64,000 nucleotides of DNA from Cordia subcordata (taxonomy: Eukaryota > Streptophyta > Magnoliopsida > Boraginales > Cordiaceae), in the NCBI GenBank assembly GCA_028554755.1, contig JAPTOF010000003.1, forward strand, positions 8,751,501 to 8,815,500, read 5' to 3'. The notes beneath the pieces are model-generated. The model was not told the DNA's origin, ran no database searches, and saw only the letters and a list, made by a program, of their open reading frames with translations. Below, piece by piece: positions 10,353 to 21,245 of the stretch. The translations under genes and the position numbers were made by a program. Positions within the stretch are counted from its first letter, which is position 1. Each line of letters begins with the position of its first letter.

Positions 10353-10580
10353 GTTGACCTATTTGACCGCGTTGACTAGGGTTGATCGAGGTTTGACTTT
10401 GATGTTAACCATTGACCAAGGGTTGACCGAGTTTGACCAAAGCCTTACCCCACGTTTTTCGACGTGCTGAGTCCGTTTTTGGGCTCTGTTTTTCTAGATT
10501 TTGCTCCGAAGTACGAGTTTAGGGACGGTGTTGACTTTGACCAACAGGTTTGCTTTGATCGGTGTTGACCAAAGTTGACC
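10353..10580 (+). promoter_or_regulatory. Cluster of TTGAC (W-box-like) motifs in the leader
   Basis: Eleven TTGAC pentamers, mostly TTGACC, occur within about 230 bp between the primer-binding site and Gag. TTGAC(C/T) is the core of the W box bound by WRKY factors. The number far exceeds chance in such AT-rich DNA. They may be regulatory or simply a degenerate short tandem repeat; both explanations are open. Confidence 0.5.
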
Positions 10581-10675
10581 AGGGGTGTTCCTAAGGTTTC
10601 TCAACGTGCTGAATCCGTTTTTGCGGTCCATTGAGCCAAATTCCATCCCGAAGTGTGAGTTTTGTGCAAACGAAG

Positions 10676-11787
10676 ATGTCTTCTATAGGTGGAAAGTTTG
10701 AAATCGAGAAGTTTGACGGGAGAATGAGTTTTAGTCTTTGGAGGATCAGATTCAAAGCATTTATGACAATGCAAGGACTTTGGAAAGTCATTGAAGAAGT
10801 GATCCCAGTAAAGATGGAACTAGCAATGAGAGAAGACCTCGAAGCGAAAGCCTTGAGTGCAATACATATGTCCGTGACAAATGAAGTATTGCTGGAGATT
10901 ACTGAGAAGACGACAGCAATTGAGGCTTAGAATACTTTGGTGGAATTGTATGCATCTAAGTCTCTCACCAATCGCCTCTACTTGAAGAAGCGATTGTATG
11001 ATCTTAGAATGAAAAAAGGTACGTCACTAAAGCAACACCTTGATGAGTTTTCCTCTTATTTTATTGCTTTGAAGGATGTGGGTGTTAAAATTGATGACGA
11101 AGACCAAGCTATGATCGTATTATGCTCCTTACCGCCTTCATATATGAACTTTGTGGACACTATGTTGTATGGGAGGGATAAAATTACCTTTGAAGATGTG
11201 ATTACTTCATTAAAATCGAAAGATCTTCAAACACATATTCCAGGACATAGGGAAGAAGTTCATGGGGAAGGTTTAGTGAGTAGAGGGAGATCGGAGAATA
11301 GAGGGGGATCTTCGGGTAGAAAGAAAAGCAAGTCAAGGTCAAAATCAAGAGCAAGGAAGCTACGTTGTTTCGAGTGTGGTGAAAAGGGTCATATTAAGAA
11401 AGGATGTCCAAAACTAAAAAAGAGAAAGAAAAAGGTAGAGAATTCAGCTAATGTGGTGGAGAGTGCTGACAGTGATGGAGATAACTCGAGTAGTACCGGG
11501 GAAGTTTTGACTGTGAGTGGATCACAATGGCATAATCAATGGATTCTTGATACTGGTGCAACATTCCATATGTGTTCTAGGCGCGACTGGTTCTCTTCTT
11601 ATTCCAAAAGAGAAGGGAAAGTCTTTCTAGGCAATGATCTTTCGTTAAAGGTGGAGGGAATGGGCATCGTAAATATCAAGATGTTTGATGGTATTACAAG
11701 ATCTCTCGAGTGTTGGCATGTACCGGAGCTGAAGAAAAACTTGATTTCTCTTGGGAGTTTTGGATTCTCATGGATACAAATTCTGAA
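10676..11787 (+). pseudogene. Gag and protease of Tork-like element
   Basis: Starts at the conserved MSS ATG (10676); an in-frame ATG also exists at 10631. The Gag core is interrupted by TAG at 10928-10930 where a tryptophan codon is expected. It continues from 10937 with a KKGTSLKQHLDEF block, a basic K/S/R-rich stretch, a CCHC zinc knuckle (CFECGEKGHIKKGC) and the protease active site WILDTGATFHMC. The frame ends near 11791 and resumes shifted at 11808. Gag would form the particle and the protease would process the polyprotein. Confidence 0.9.
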
Positions 11788-11807
11788 GTGAGAATAGTGT
11801 CTTAAAG

Positions 11808-12944
11808 GTGACCAAAGGAGCAATTGTGCTCTTGAAAGGGAACTTGACTAGCGGCCTATATGTCTTTCAAGGTAGTACAGTTACAGGTGTTGCAGCTGTT
11901 ACATCCGAGGAGAGTGACAATGACACTACGCAGTTGTGGCACAAAAGGTTGGGCCATATGAGCGAGAGGGGACTAACCGAGCTAAGTAAGAGAGATTTGC
12001 TTTGTGGACAAAGAATTGGAAAGCTTGAATTCTGCGAGCATTGTGTCTTTGGAAAGCAAACCAGGGTGAAGTTCAACAAGGGGCAGGAGAACACCAAAGG
12101 TACATTTGATTATATTTATTCTGATCTTTGGGGTCCTAATAAAGTTCCTTCCAAGAAAGGTGCTAGGTATTACATCACTTTCATTGATGCATACTCTCGG
12201 ATGGTGTGGGTATACTTCTTGAAAACTAAAGATGAGGCATTTCCAACATTTGTCGAGTGGAAGACGTTGATTGAGAAGCAAACTGGTAAACAAATTAAGC
12301 ATCTTAGGACTGACAATGGGTTGGAATATTGCAATAAAGAGTTTGATGAGTTCTACAGGAAACATGGCATTGTGAGACACCACATATGTGTAAGGACACC
12401 ACAACAGAATGGAGTTGCAGAACGCATGAATAGAACTCCGGTGGAGAGAGCTCATTGTATGCTCTCCCAATCTGGTTTAAGTCAAGACTTTTGGGCTGAA
12501 GCCGTCAATACGGCATCCTACTTGGTGAATAGGTCTCCATCCAAAGCTATTAAATTGAAAACTCCTTTTGAGTTATGGTCTGGTAAGCCGGCTGACTACT
12601 CTCGATTGAGGGTGTTCGGTTGCCCTACATACGCTCACGTGAAGGATGGCAAGTTGGAGCCGAGGGCAAAGAAATGCATATTTCTAGGCTATGCGTCCGA
12701 GAGGAAAGGTTACAGGTTGTGGTGCACAGATCCAAAGTCTCCAGGTTTCCTCATCAGCAGGGATGTCATATTCAATGAGTCTACTTTATTAGACCAAGAA
12801 AAGGAGAAAGTGGTAGCTGGTTTACACCACGGTGTCAAAGAGCAGGTGGAGGTATTTGCAGATGTTCCAAATATCCCATCTAGCAGCCAAATTCAGCCGA
12901 CTCAACCAACTGAGGTGCATGATCAAAATGTGCCTGAACAATAG
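11808..12944 (+). pseudogene. Integrase of Tork-like element
   Basis: A 378-codon open segment. In order: pre-integrase zinc region (LWHKRLGHMSERG then CEHCVFGKQ, an HHCC finger), catalytic core with the first Asp in YIYSDLWGP, the second in RTDNGLEY and the Glu in QQNGVAERMNRT, and a C-terminal domain with RVFGCPTYAHV and KCIFLGYASERKGYRLW. All catalytic residues are present, so this part is well preserved; the surrounding pol is not. Stops at 12942-12944 and just after break the link to RT. Confidence 0.92.
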
Positions 12945-12959
12945 AAGTACAGCATTGCT

Positions 12960-13677
12960 ACTGGGTAAGAAAGGAGACAGATTAGAGAGCCTTAAAGGTA
13001 CAGATACGCTGATCTTGTTGCTTATGCTTTGACTGTTGTCGAAACAATTGAAGGACATGAGGGGAATTCATACAAAGAGGCCATATCTGGGAAAGATTCT
13101 GTTCAGTGGGTGAGTGCCATGAGTGAGGAGATTGAGTCTCTTCATAAGAATCAAACATAGGAGCCTGTTGAATTGCCTAAGGGATAACGAGTTGTCGGTT
13201 GCAAATGGGTTTACAAGAAAAAGGAAGGTACTCCAAGGGTTGAAAGTCCTCGATACAAGGCACGGTTGGTGACAAAAGGCTATACACAAAGGGAGGGTGT
13301 TGACTTCAACGAAGTGTTCTCTCCGGTTGTGAAGCATAGTTCCATCAGGGTTGTACTTGCCTTGGTTGCTCTTCATGACTTAGAGCTTGAGTAGTTATAT
13401 GTGAAAACGGAGTTTTTGCATGGTGATCTTGAAGAGCAAATTTACATGAGTCAACCGGAGGGGTATATAGGTCCTAGTAAGGAGAACCATATTTGCAAAC
13501 TGAAGAAGTCCTTGTATGGGTTGAAGCAGTCACCTCGGTAATGGTGTAACAGATTTGACACATTCATGGTAGGTGCTGGATACACAAGGAGCGCCTTTGA
13601 CAGCTGTATGTATCTCAAAAGGCTTCCAGATGGTTCGTTTATGTACTTGCTGTTGTATGTCGATGATATGCTTATTG
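12960..13677 (+). pseudogene. Reverse transcriptase of Tork-like element, N-terminal part
   Basis: Translation in broken frames gives VGCKWVYKKK, YKARLVTKGYTQREGVDF, a [10 protein letters not shown] motif and finally LLYVDDMLI, which contains the catalytic aspartates. In-frame stops at 13158, 13392 and 13539 replace expected Trp or Gln codons. The segment ends where the LTR-like insertion begins, two codons after the YVDD motif. The C-terminal part resumes at 15572. Confidence 0.9.
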
Positions 13678-15571
13678 TGTTAGGATTAGTATGCCCTAAA
13701 GCTCACTTGTACATGACATTTTGGATATGAAACAATGTATAATCATATTTTTGTTAAATGGCATTATGAGTTTCTTACATATAATCTCTGTTATATTTTA
13801 TCGATGCATGTATGAAGGTCCTTTGACTTGCACTAATGACTTAGGTGCGCAGTGAGGCTGGACGCACAGTAGGTTCAAGTTTAGATTTAGTCACGTCATA
13901 AATTGAATCCATAACCAAATAGTAGTGTTGGGCACTCTACTTTGATAAGGTTATATTGAGTAAGTCTTCTCTTTGAGGGTGATCTACCTAGGTCATTGGA
14001 GGACTTTTTGGATTTGTCTCAATAGTACGTGTGTCACGTATTGGATAGGACCATTGTGAGTATGTTTTCTAGCGACGTACTATCAAAGAAAGAAAACAAG
14101 ACACTCACTGCTACTAAATGATCATTGCTCTTAATCTTGAGTATATGTGGATGAACTAATGAAGTTAGGGTTTAGTACTTTGATTCACGTGGGTGAGATC
14201 TTATTTTATTAGGATCAACGACCTTGTGTATTGAGTGCTAAGTTCTAATTAATTAGAACATGCATATGCAAAATGGAATCTATGTGCCCCCTTTGGGATT
14301 GTCCAAATTTATCATCCGAATCTAGATCTAGTGATACTACCTTTATAGGTGTGTCGGTCATATGGCTTGAGGGTCGCTCCCGAGATCAAGAGATTCCATG
14401 ACCAAGGATGGTTGGCAATAGGACAAGAAACCCAACGGAAAAGATACAGTTAAGGAGGTGATAGTACACAGGCCAAAGGACCGATCTTAGCGTGGGTATA
14501 CATAGAAGGGCATTATGGTCAGTTATTTAGTAGGTCAAAGACAAAGTTCACATTCTTTTGTGATAAGCTTTTGGGTAATGACAATTATTCTTGGAGTGCA
14601 ACTTTGATCTTATGGTGGAATAGATCGAAGTTAAAAATAATTATTATGTCGCCTAGATCGGGCAAGGATATTTTTAATTATTTTTGGAAGCCAATGATAA
14701 TTGTGTCTTCTTGGTCCCTTCCATAGTTGAAATGACTTTGAGAGAGTAATCTTGAAAGAGCAAATTTCATATTGTGGTAGTAGCCTTATTGGGCCAAAGC
14801 TTGAAATTGGGTTTGGGCTTTCTTTAGAGTCCAAGATAACCTAATTGGGCTAGGATGGTTTTCTATTGGGCTTGGGCCTCCACATGGATTATGGACTATG
14901 TGTTGGACTTGGATAATAGGCTTGGTCTAAGTCTTCCAAGACAAGTGGACAACTTGCAAAATACTACAAAAACAAGTGGACAACTTGCACAAGTCTTCCA
15001 AGACAAGATTGACAAGTTTAAAAAAGGAAATACTACATGGAAATTTTCTCCCACATTGAAAGTTTAGCAACTTTAGATGCCAAGGTTCTCTCTATAAATA
15101 GACAAGACCCTACACCTTTTATGTATTCCACTTTGTAGTTGATTTCTTCCTTTTTGGCAAGAAAATACTACAACACATAGTACACACTTATTGTGTGATT
15201 TTTGCTCTAGTTTTTCAAGAGCATATTACTTTGCTTTTTCCCACACAAGAGGCTATTCTCTCAAGATAAGTCTCTTTAATCATAGGGAAGAAGACTAGGG
15301 AGTTGCTTATTGTGACACTTTTATAGCAAATTTTGGTGGCCTTGTTCGTGAACAGGAACAAAGCTTGTAACCGGTTTTAGCTTCATCAAAGGCCCCACGC
15401 TTCAAGAGGTTAGCTTTATATATTTTTGCAAGCATTAGTTATATTCTATATGTTCTTGAGCATGTTCTTGTGTGTGTAATGTGGTTATTTTATTTTCCTA
15501 GCATGTTTTCTTAGTTATAATTTAGAAAATATGGACTAGGATACCCCACACTTAATAATATCGATCCTACA
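13678..15571 (+). mobile_element. LTR-like insertion (probable solo LTR, ~1.9 kb) in RT
   Basis: The insert starts TGTTAGGAT and ends ATCCTACA, so its ends are inverted repeats with TG...CA. It is flanked by a 5-bp target duplication TATTG (13673-13677 and 15572-15576). It contains a TATA box (CTCTATAAATAGAC near 15092) followed by a plausible transcript region, but no Gag/Pol, primer-binding site or purine tract. This is what a solo LTR left by LTR-LTR recombination looks like; a non-autonomous small LTR element is the alternative. Local repeats around 14930-15005 (GTGGACAACTTGC) are internal. Confidence 0.8.
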
Positions 15572-16538
15572 TATTGCTGCTAAAAGCATGTCTGCAATCG
15601 ACGAATTAAAGAAGTAGCTAGGTGATGAGTTTGAGATAAAGGATCTTGGAGCAGCGAAGAAGATTCTTGGCATGGAGATTCACAGATATAGAAACACTGG
15701 GAAGCTGGTCTTGTCTCAACAGAGTTATATGGTGAAAGTTCTAGAGCGTTTCGGGATGCTGAAAGCAAAACCTGTGAGTGTGCCGCTTGCTGCTCATTTC
15801 AAGTTGTCTGCAGATTTGTCACCTAAAACTGAAGAGGAGGTGAAACATATGTCTCATGTTCCATACTCGAGTGCTGTTGGTAGCTTGATGTATGCTATGG
15901 TGTGCACTCGTCCTAATATTTCATATGCAGTTAGTGTTGTGAGCAGGTATATGGCATCACCTAGGAAAGCACACTGGGAAGTGGTGAAATAGATAATGAG
16001 ATATTTGTGTGGCACCATGAATGTAGGTTTACTGTTTAACAAGATGACTGGAGATTGCGCGAGGTTGGTGGGTTATTGTGATTCAGACTCTACGGGTGAC
16101 CTTGATAAGAGAAGATCTCTGACGGGTTACGTATTTATTCTCTCTGGATGTGCTATCAGTTGGAAAGCGACATTACAGTCTACTGTGGCATTGTCGACTA
16201 CTGAAGCGGAGTACATGGCAATTGCAGAAGCTGTGAAGGAGGCCATGTGGTTACAAGGCCTGGTTCGTGATCTTGGACTGCAGCAAGATACAAGTACAGT
16301 CTTTTGTGATAGCCAGAGTGCAATCCATCTGACGAAGAATCAGATGTATCATGAGAGGACTAAACACATTGATATCAGATATCATTTTATCAGAGATGGT
16401 GTATCACAAGGAATCATATCAGTGCAGAAGATATCTAACCATGAGAATCCAGCAGATATGATGACTAAGGTGATTCCAGTCAGTAAGTTCAAGCATTGCT
16501 TGGATTTGGTTGCTATTTGCGGTGCGAAGCATTGAGCT
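15572..16538 (+). pseudogene. RT C-terminal part and RNase H of Tork-like element
   Basis: Continues the split RT with KDLGAAKKILGMEIHR and the SHVPYSSAVGSLMYAM block, then RNase H with [12 protein letters not shown], the STTEAEYMA motif and CDSQSAIHL, ending in [12 protein letters not shown] and a C-terminal stop near 16535. TAG stops at 15615 and 15990 again sit at expected Gln and Trp codons. RNase H catalytic acidic positions (CDSD, EAEY, CDSQ) are preserved. Confidence 0.92.
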
Positions 16539-16593
16539 CTTAGAGGCAGTTGGCTGCAGGGATGATGGTGTATTAATTGGAGCGAATACGTGC

Positions 16594-16606
16594 CAAGGTG
16601 GAGATT
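16594..16606 (+). promoter_or_regulatory. Polypurine tract of Tork-like element
   Basis: The purine-rich CAAGGTGGAGATT directly precedes the TGTTGAATG start of the 3' LTR, the position of the plus-strand primer. Confidence 0.75.
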
Positions 16607-16937
16607 TGTTGAATGTGGCCCGTATTCTTGGGCAACAAGAATAGCAGATTTCCTTGTTAGCATAATACCTTATTCGCTTGTTACCTTTTGTAGCACATAA
16701 TTAATTAATTGCCTTTTCTGCTTAATAGGTTTAGAAACCTTTGCACTATAAATATGTGGCAATACTCATTATGTTATGTGTGAGAGAGAAACCAAAGTGA
16801 GAGCCTTGTAGCATTTGTGATCAATAATAGAATTATTCTCTGTTGCCCGTGGGCGTAGGCTTGAAAACCGAACCACGTAATTCTTGTATCCGTTATTTCT
16901 TCTCGCATTCTTCGTGTTCGCATGTTTTTCCCCAACA
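16607..16937 (+). repeat. 3' LTR of Tork-like element
   Basis: 331 bp from TGTTGAATG to CCCCAACA. Longer than the 5' copy because that one lacks its first ~40 bp. It carries the same TATA-like region (CTATAAATATG). Confidence 0.93.
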
Positions 16938-18059
16938 AAATTTTTAATTTGTTAGCTTTTTAGTTTTATTTTAAATTTTAAAATTTTAGTTTCTAACTAC
17001 TAATTTTATTTTTATTTATATATGAACTATATTATGTAAATATAAACGAGTTAGAAAGATTTACAAATGAAAAAATACATCAGCGGTGAAACGTATTGAA
17101 AAAAGTGTCTTTTTTTTTGCTTTTTGTGTCTAATCAAGAGAGGGGGCGACGTGCAACGTCTCCGTAATGGAGATAGAGGGTAATTTATCTTTGATGTCGT
17201 GTAATAATGGATTAAGATAGCATTTTTTCCTTTTTTTTTGCGAGAAAGAAAATTTAGCTGGTGAAACTTAACCATCAGTACGTTTGGCGGAATTCGATTA
17301 ACAACTGTTAAACCTCGAGTGTACAACACGTCTTCTATATTGTGCATCAATTAAATTGAGGACACCCAACTTAGAGCAGGGGATTGGATATGAACCCGGG
17401 TCATGAGCAGTGTCCGTCTTCAACTTTTACTGCTGAGGGTATTCCTTGGGGATAAGACAACTGTCTTTTTGTTTTTCCTTTTGTGTATAATAGAGAAAGG
17501 GTAATGTGCAACGGAGAGAGAGAGAGTCAAGGTAATTTATGTCTAACCGATGTGCAATAATGGAATAAGAATTTTTAGTAATAATTGTAATAATATATTT
17601 TTAATTGAGTTAGCAAGCAAACAAAACTGACTGGCGAGTGTGTTTGAGCTGCAAACAGAAAAACTTTAAACTATATAATACATGCTACTCGTGTAAACTC
17701 AAATCCTTGGATTGTTTGATCAATAGTTGTCTACCACACTAGTAGAATCTAAAATATTTGAAACTGTCGAAACTCTCTTGTAATTATTAAGCAACAAAAA
17801 AAAAAGAGATTTTGTAGTTTATTATATCTAATTATCTTTGAGACCCTTTCTCAAGAAGGCATGTGACATAATTGTTATGTAACCAGCAAATAACTTTCTC
17901 TTCTTGAATCTTAATCACTCACTTTGTCAAGAAAAAAAAAAATATTTAAACGATGCCCTTTTACCCAAATAAGGTGATGTAACAATTTAAACTTGTTTAT
18001 ATGAATCTAATAAGTCCTTGTTCGCATAAACTTTGCACTTATCTCAATCTATTTTTTAA
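16938..18059. other. AT-rich spacer with a ~120-bp duplication
   Basis: No gene recognised. Segment 17101-17225 resembles 17457-17575: both share a T-rich start, TTTTGTGTVTAAT, GTGCAACG, GGTAATTTAT and CAATAATGGA-like blocks in the same order. This looks like an old direct duplication about 355 bp apart. Confidence 0.55.
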
Positions 18060-18064
18060 ATTCT
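18060..18064. repeat. Target-site duplication ATTCT, left of Sirevirus-like element
   Basis: ATTCT here is repeated at 33170-33174, just after the 3' LTR end. The 5-bp length is standard for copia integration. Confidence 0.75.
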
Positions 18065-19464
18065 TATTAACATTATGGTTAAGTTGTTGATTATGTTTGA
18101 TGATGAAAATTGGATTATTTGTTGAATATGTGATTATGCATACTATACCTGTGATGAAGGTTTATGATGATGGATTATAAGTTATGGATGAATGGCATAT
18201 GAAGACAAAAAGCAGATGATTGCTTTGTGAACTCAAGTGAGCTTACATTGGTACTATGAATTGATTGAGTTCTTGAGCAATAATACTAAGTCTATGTCTT
18301 ACAGATGACCATTCGCCACCATAAGTGTTGAAGATTACTTATGATCAAGTCGTGTGGTGACATAAGAAAGGAGATGAAAGACCTAGGGGGCGGCCATAGG
18401 TTGTTTTATTGTTAAGTTGCCTTGCTTCTTGTCTTCTATTTCTCATTTGCCTAAATTGATATATTATATGCCCAAACGTGTTTTCTAAATGTTTTTATGC
18501 TTTTCAAAATGATTTTGTGTTGAAAATGCTTTTTAGACTTGTCTTTGAGTGGTAGATCATGTTACTCTTGAAAAACAATTTTTGAGTATTGGGGGCAAGC
18601 TTTGCCGTGGCACTGGATAAGTTTTCAAACCTCGCACATCAGGAACTTTTCAAACTATGTGAGTTTTGCCCTTGTTAGGATACCAGATATGATCTACCTC
18701 CCCCGGACCTTATCGAGTGAACTTTGTTAGGGCACCGGTATGAAGAAAAGTAAACCCGAAAGTCTAGAATTTTAACTTGAAAATTGCCATTGTGCGTACA
18801 ATCTTTTACCAAGAGTTTTCTACAGTGGTCAAAAACTTGATCTTTGGACCTTAACCTTTACGTCTAACTGCTATTTTTCAATTGAGGCATATAAATATCA
18901 CTTATCTTCAAGTTTTCAAAGAAAAAACACAAGAACCCAAGAAAAGAGAGCTTAAAAAGTTTTGAAAAAGCAAAAAGAAAAGAGAGAGCAAAACAAGAAA
19001 AGCTTCATTTTTCAAGGCTATAGGTCTTGTATTGTTTATCAATTCCAACTTGTGCTTTATATTTTACAATATCTTTATCTTGTAAAAGTTGGCATTTCGG
19101 TAGATTAGCCTTGTGGATTCGAAATTTGAAAAACAGTTGCAAGTGGATTTCTTGAATTCGGATTGAAATCAAGGTTGTAAGATTTGTTTTTGAGCTTAGC
19201 CAATTTTTGAAAAGCTTAAGGTTCTTAGTGGAGTTGTTGAAATTTTTGAGTGAGATACTCAGAGAGTAGATGTTGGCTTGATGACCAAACCACTATAAAT
19301 CGTTGTGTTCTTTTATTTTCATCTTACTTTTTGATTTTGGATTAAATCACACAACTCAACGCTTTCGCAATCAATGCAATAAAAGATTCTTCGAAGTTTG
19401 CAACAAAAGGATTTTCAAGCTCTATTAACCTCCCTCTCTCTTTAGAGCTAGTTTGCCACTCATA
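18065..19464 (+). repeat. 5' LTR of Sirevirus-like element
   Basis: About 1400 bp. It aligns with 31617-33169 from its first bases (TATTAACATTATGG versus TGCTCACATTATGG) to the final CACTCATA versus CACTCACA. The terminal TG and CA have thus mutated to TA and TA. Around 18600-18715 it contains roughly 115 bp that are missing from the 3' copy. Confidence 0.9.
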
Positions 19465-19466
19465 AG

Positions 19467-19478
19467 TGGTATCAGAGC
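19467..19478 (+). promoter_or_regulatory. Primer-binding site (tRNA-iMet)
   Basis: TGGTATCAGAGC lies 2 bp after the 5' LTR and matches the initiator methionine tRNA 3' end. Confidence 0.92.
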
Positions 19479-19544
19479 TTGGTCTTACAGGGTAGACTTA
19501 TCGTCTTGTAAGAGGTCCGATCATCATAAGCAGGTCTTTTACGT

Positions 19545-21183
19545 CTGATGAACGATTTTCACCTTTCAAGCCACCAAGGTTTGATGGAATCAACTATTTG
19601 TATTAACGATGTTGAGTAGAGATTTACATTCAATTGGTTGACTATGAGCTTTGGACATTGGTTGAAGAAGGTCCACATATGCCTACCAAGTCAATGATAA
19701 CGGGATTATTGTGCCAAAGAAGAAGAACGAGTTGATCAATGAAGATAGAGCTAAACTCAAAGAACTCAAAGGTACTTAACATTTTTCATTGTGCTTTAAA
19801 TGAGACTAAATATAGTTGGGTTTGTAATTGTGAGTCGGCTAAAGAAGTTTGGGATATGCTTGAGATGTCATATCAAGGTACTTCCCAAGTGAAAGATACT
19901 GAGATTGGGTTTTGCATTCATGAGTATAAGATGCTTAGATGAAGCCCGGTGAAACACTCAGTGAGATACACCAACAGTTTACTAAAATCACCAATAACTT
20001 GAGTGCTTTAGCCAAAAAGTATCTGAATGACACATTGACTAGAAAGATACTACTTGCCTTGCCTAAAGAGTACAAGCCTAAAGTGACTTTCATTAGAGAG
20101 TCCAAGAACTTGTCTTCTATGACAGTTCATAAGTTGATTACAACTTGGAAATGGAGAAACTTTGCTTAATCAGGAGAGGTTTAGAGATGAGGAAGAAAAG
20201 AAAATTAAAAAGTCTCTTGCATTCAAGGCTATTGAAGAAGATGATGGGGAAAGTGATGATGATATGGCTATGATAACTAGAAACTTGAGAAAGTTTATGA
20301 GGATGAGAAAATTGAAGGAGACTCTTGGAAAAAGAAAAGAAAGGAAAAGGTTGACGAAGAAGTGATTTGCTCATTGCAAGAAGTCGAGACATTTCAAAGC
20401 CAAATGCTTCAAGTTTGTGAAGAACAGAAAGAAAGCAATGCAAACAATGTGGGATGAAGCTAATTCAAATGATGAAATTGGAAGCGACGGATATCAAGTG
20501 CAATTGGCAAATTATATGTGCTTCACGACCGGAAGCGAGGTAAGTATCAATTCTCCTAGTTCTTCTAGTCATAATAGTCCTTTTATTCCTTATGAAGATG
20601 AGATTAGTGAAGATAAATGGCATTATATTGCAATTGAAGTACGTGATGATCTTTCTAAAATGTTTGAAAAAAATAAAGAGTTTAAAAAGCAAATTAAGGA
20701 CCTTTAAAATGAAAATCATGCTTTAAAACTTGAAAATGAGAATTTAAAAATGAAGTTGATGTTTTCATGTATGCCTTTGGAAAAGATTTACTTTTGGAAG
20801 AAGAAGTTTCTTATTTGAGAAAAGAAAATGAGGATTTGAAAAAGGTTGTTGAAAAATTTACAAAAGAAAAAGAAACACTTGATATTTTGCTTAATTCTTA
20901 AAAGGCTTTTGGAAGAGAAGGTATTGGTTTTGATCCATCTATGTCCAAAATTTTTCACAAAAGTACTTTTATCAAAAGTTTTTCAAGTAGCAATGCATTT
21001 ACATCCTCTGTGAGACATGATTTGAAATTTGTGAGCAAAAGTCATTCACTTGTCATGTGCACTATTTGTGACAAGAGAGGTCATACCTCCACTAGATGCA
21101 AAGTGCAAAAGTTACATGAACTGGAAACACTTGTGCTGGAATGGAAAAGGCCTAAATGGCCTATCAAAAGAACTAACCCCTAA
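19545..21183 (+). pseudogene. Gag of Sirevirus-like element
   Basis: Broken frames begin with a PPRFDGINYLY motif (~19570), then NCESAKEVWDMLEMSYQGTS, KPGETLSEIHQQFTKITN and an LPKEYKPKVT block, all typical of the long Sirevirus Gag. A degenerate finger (HCKKSRHFKAKC) occurs near 20375. A lysine/glutamate-rich coiled-coil stretch covers 20640-20900. A standard CCHC knuckle (CTICDKRGHTSTRC) lies at about 21058-21099. At least four stops or frameshifts interrupt it. Confidence 0.85.
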
Positions 21184-21245
21184 GGACCCAAAAAAAATTA
21201 GGTACCTAAACCCAAAGGATTGCTTTGTTTGTAGGAAAATAAGCT

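Larger units (their letters stand above)
9514..16937 (+). mobile_element. Tork/Tnt1-like Ty1/copia retrotransposon with both LTRs
   Basis: The element has a 5' LTR (9514-9805, first ~40 bp missing), a tRNA-iMet primer-binding site, a long leader, Gag with zinc knuckle, protease, integrase, RT, RNase H, a purine-rich tract and a 3' LTR (16607-16937). A 1.9-kb insertion splits RT at the YVDD motif. The LTRs differ at about 19 positions over ~290 bp by eye, so insertion is not recent. The coding region is broken by several stops, nearly all explainable by single C-to-T or G-to-A transitions. Protein motifs (GHMSERG, DLWGP, RTDNGLEY) place it with Tnt1-type copia elements. Confidence 0.93.

Noticed and set aside
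11982..12470. 162-codon minus-strand ORF
   Set aside because: Antisense of the well-preserved integrase; no domain.
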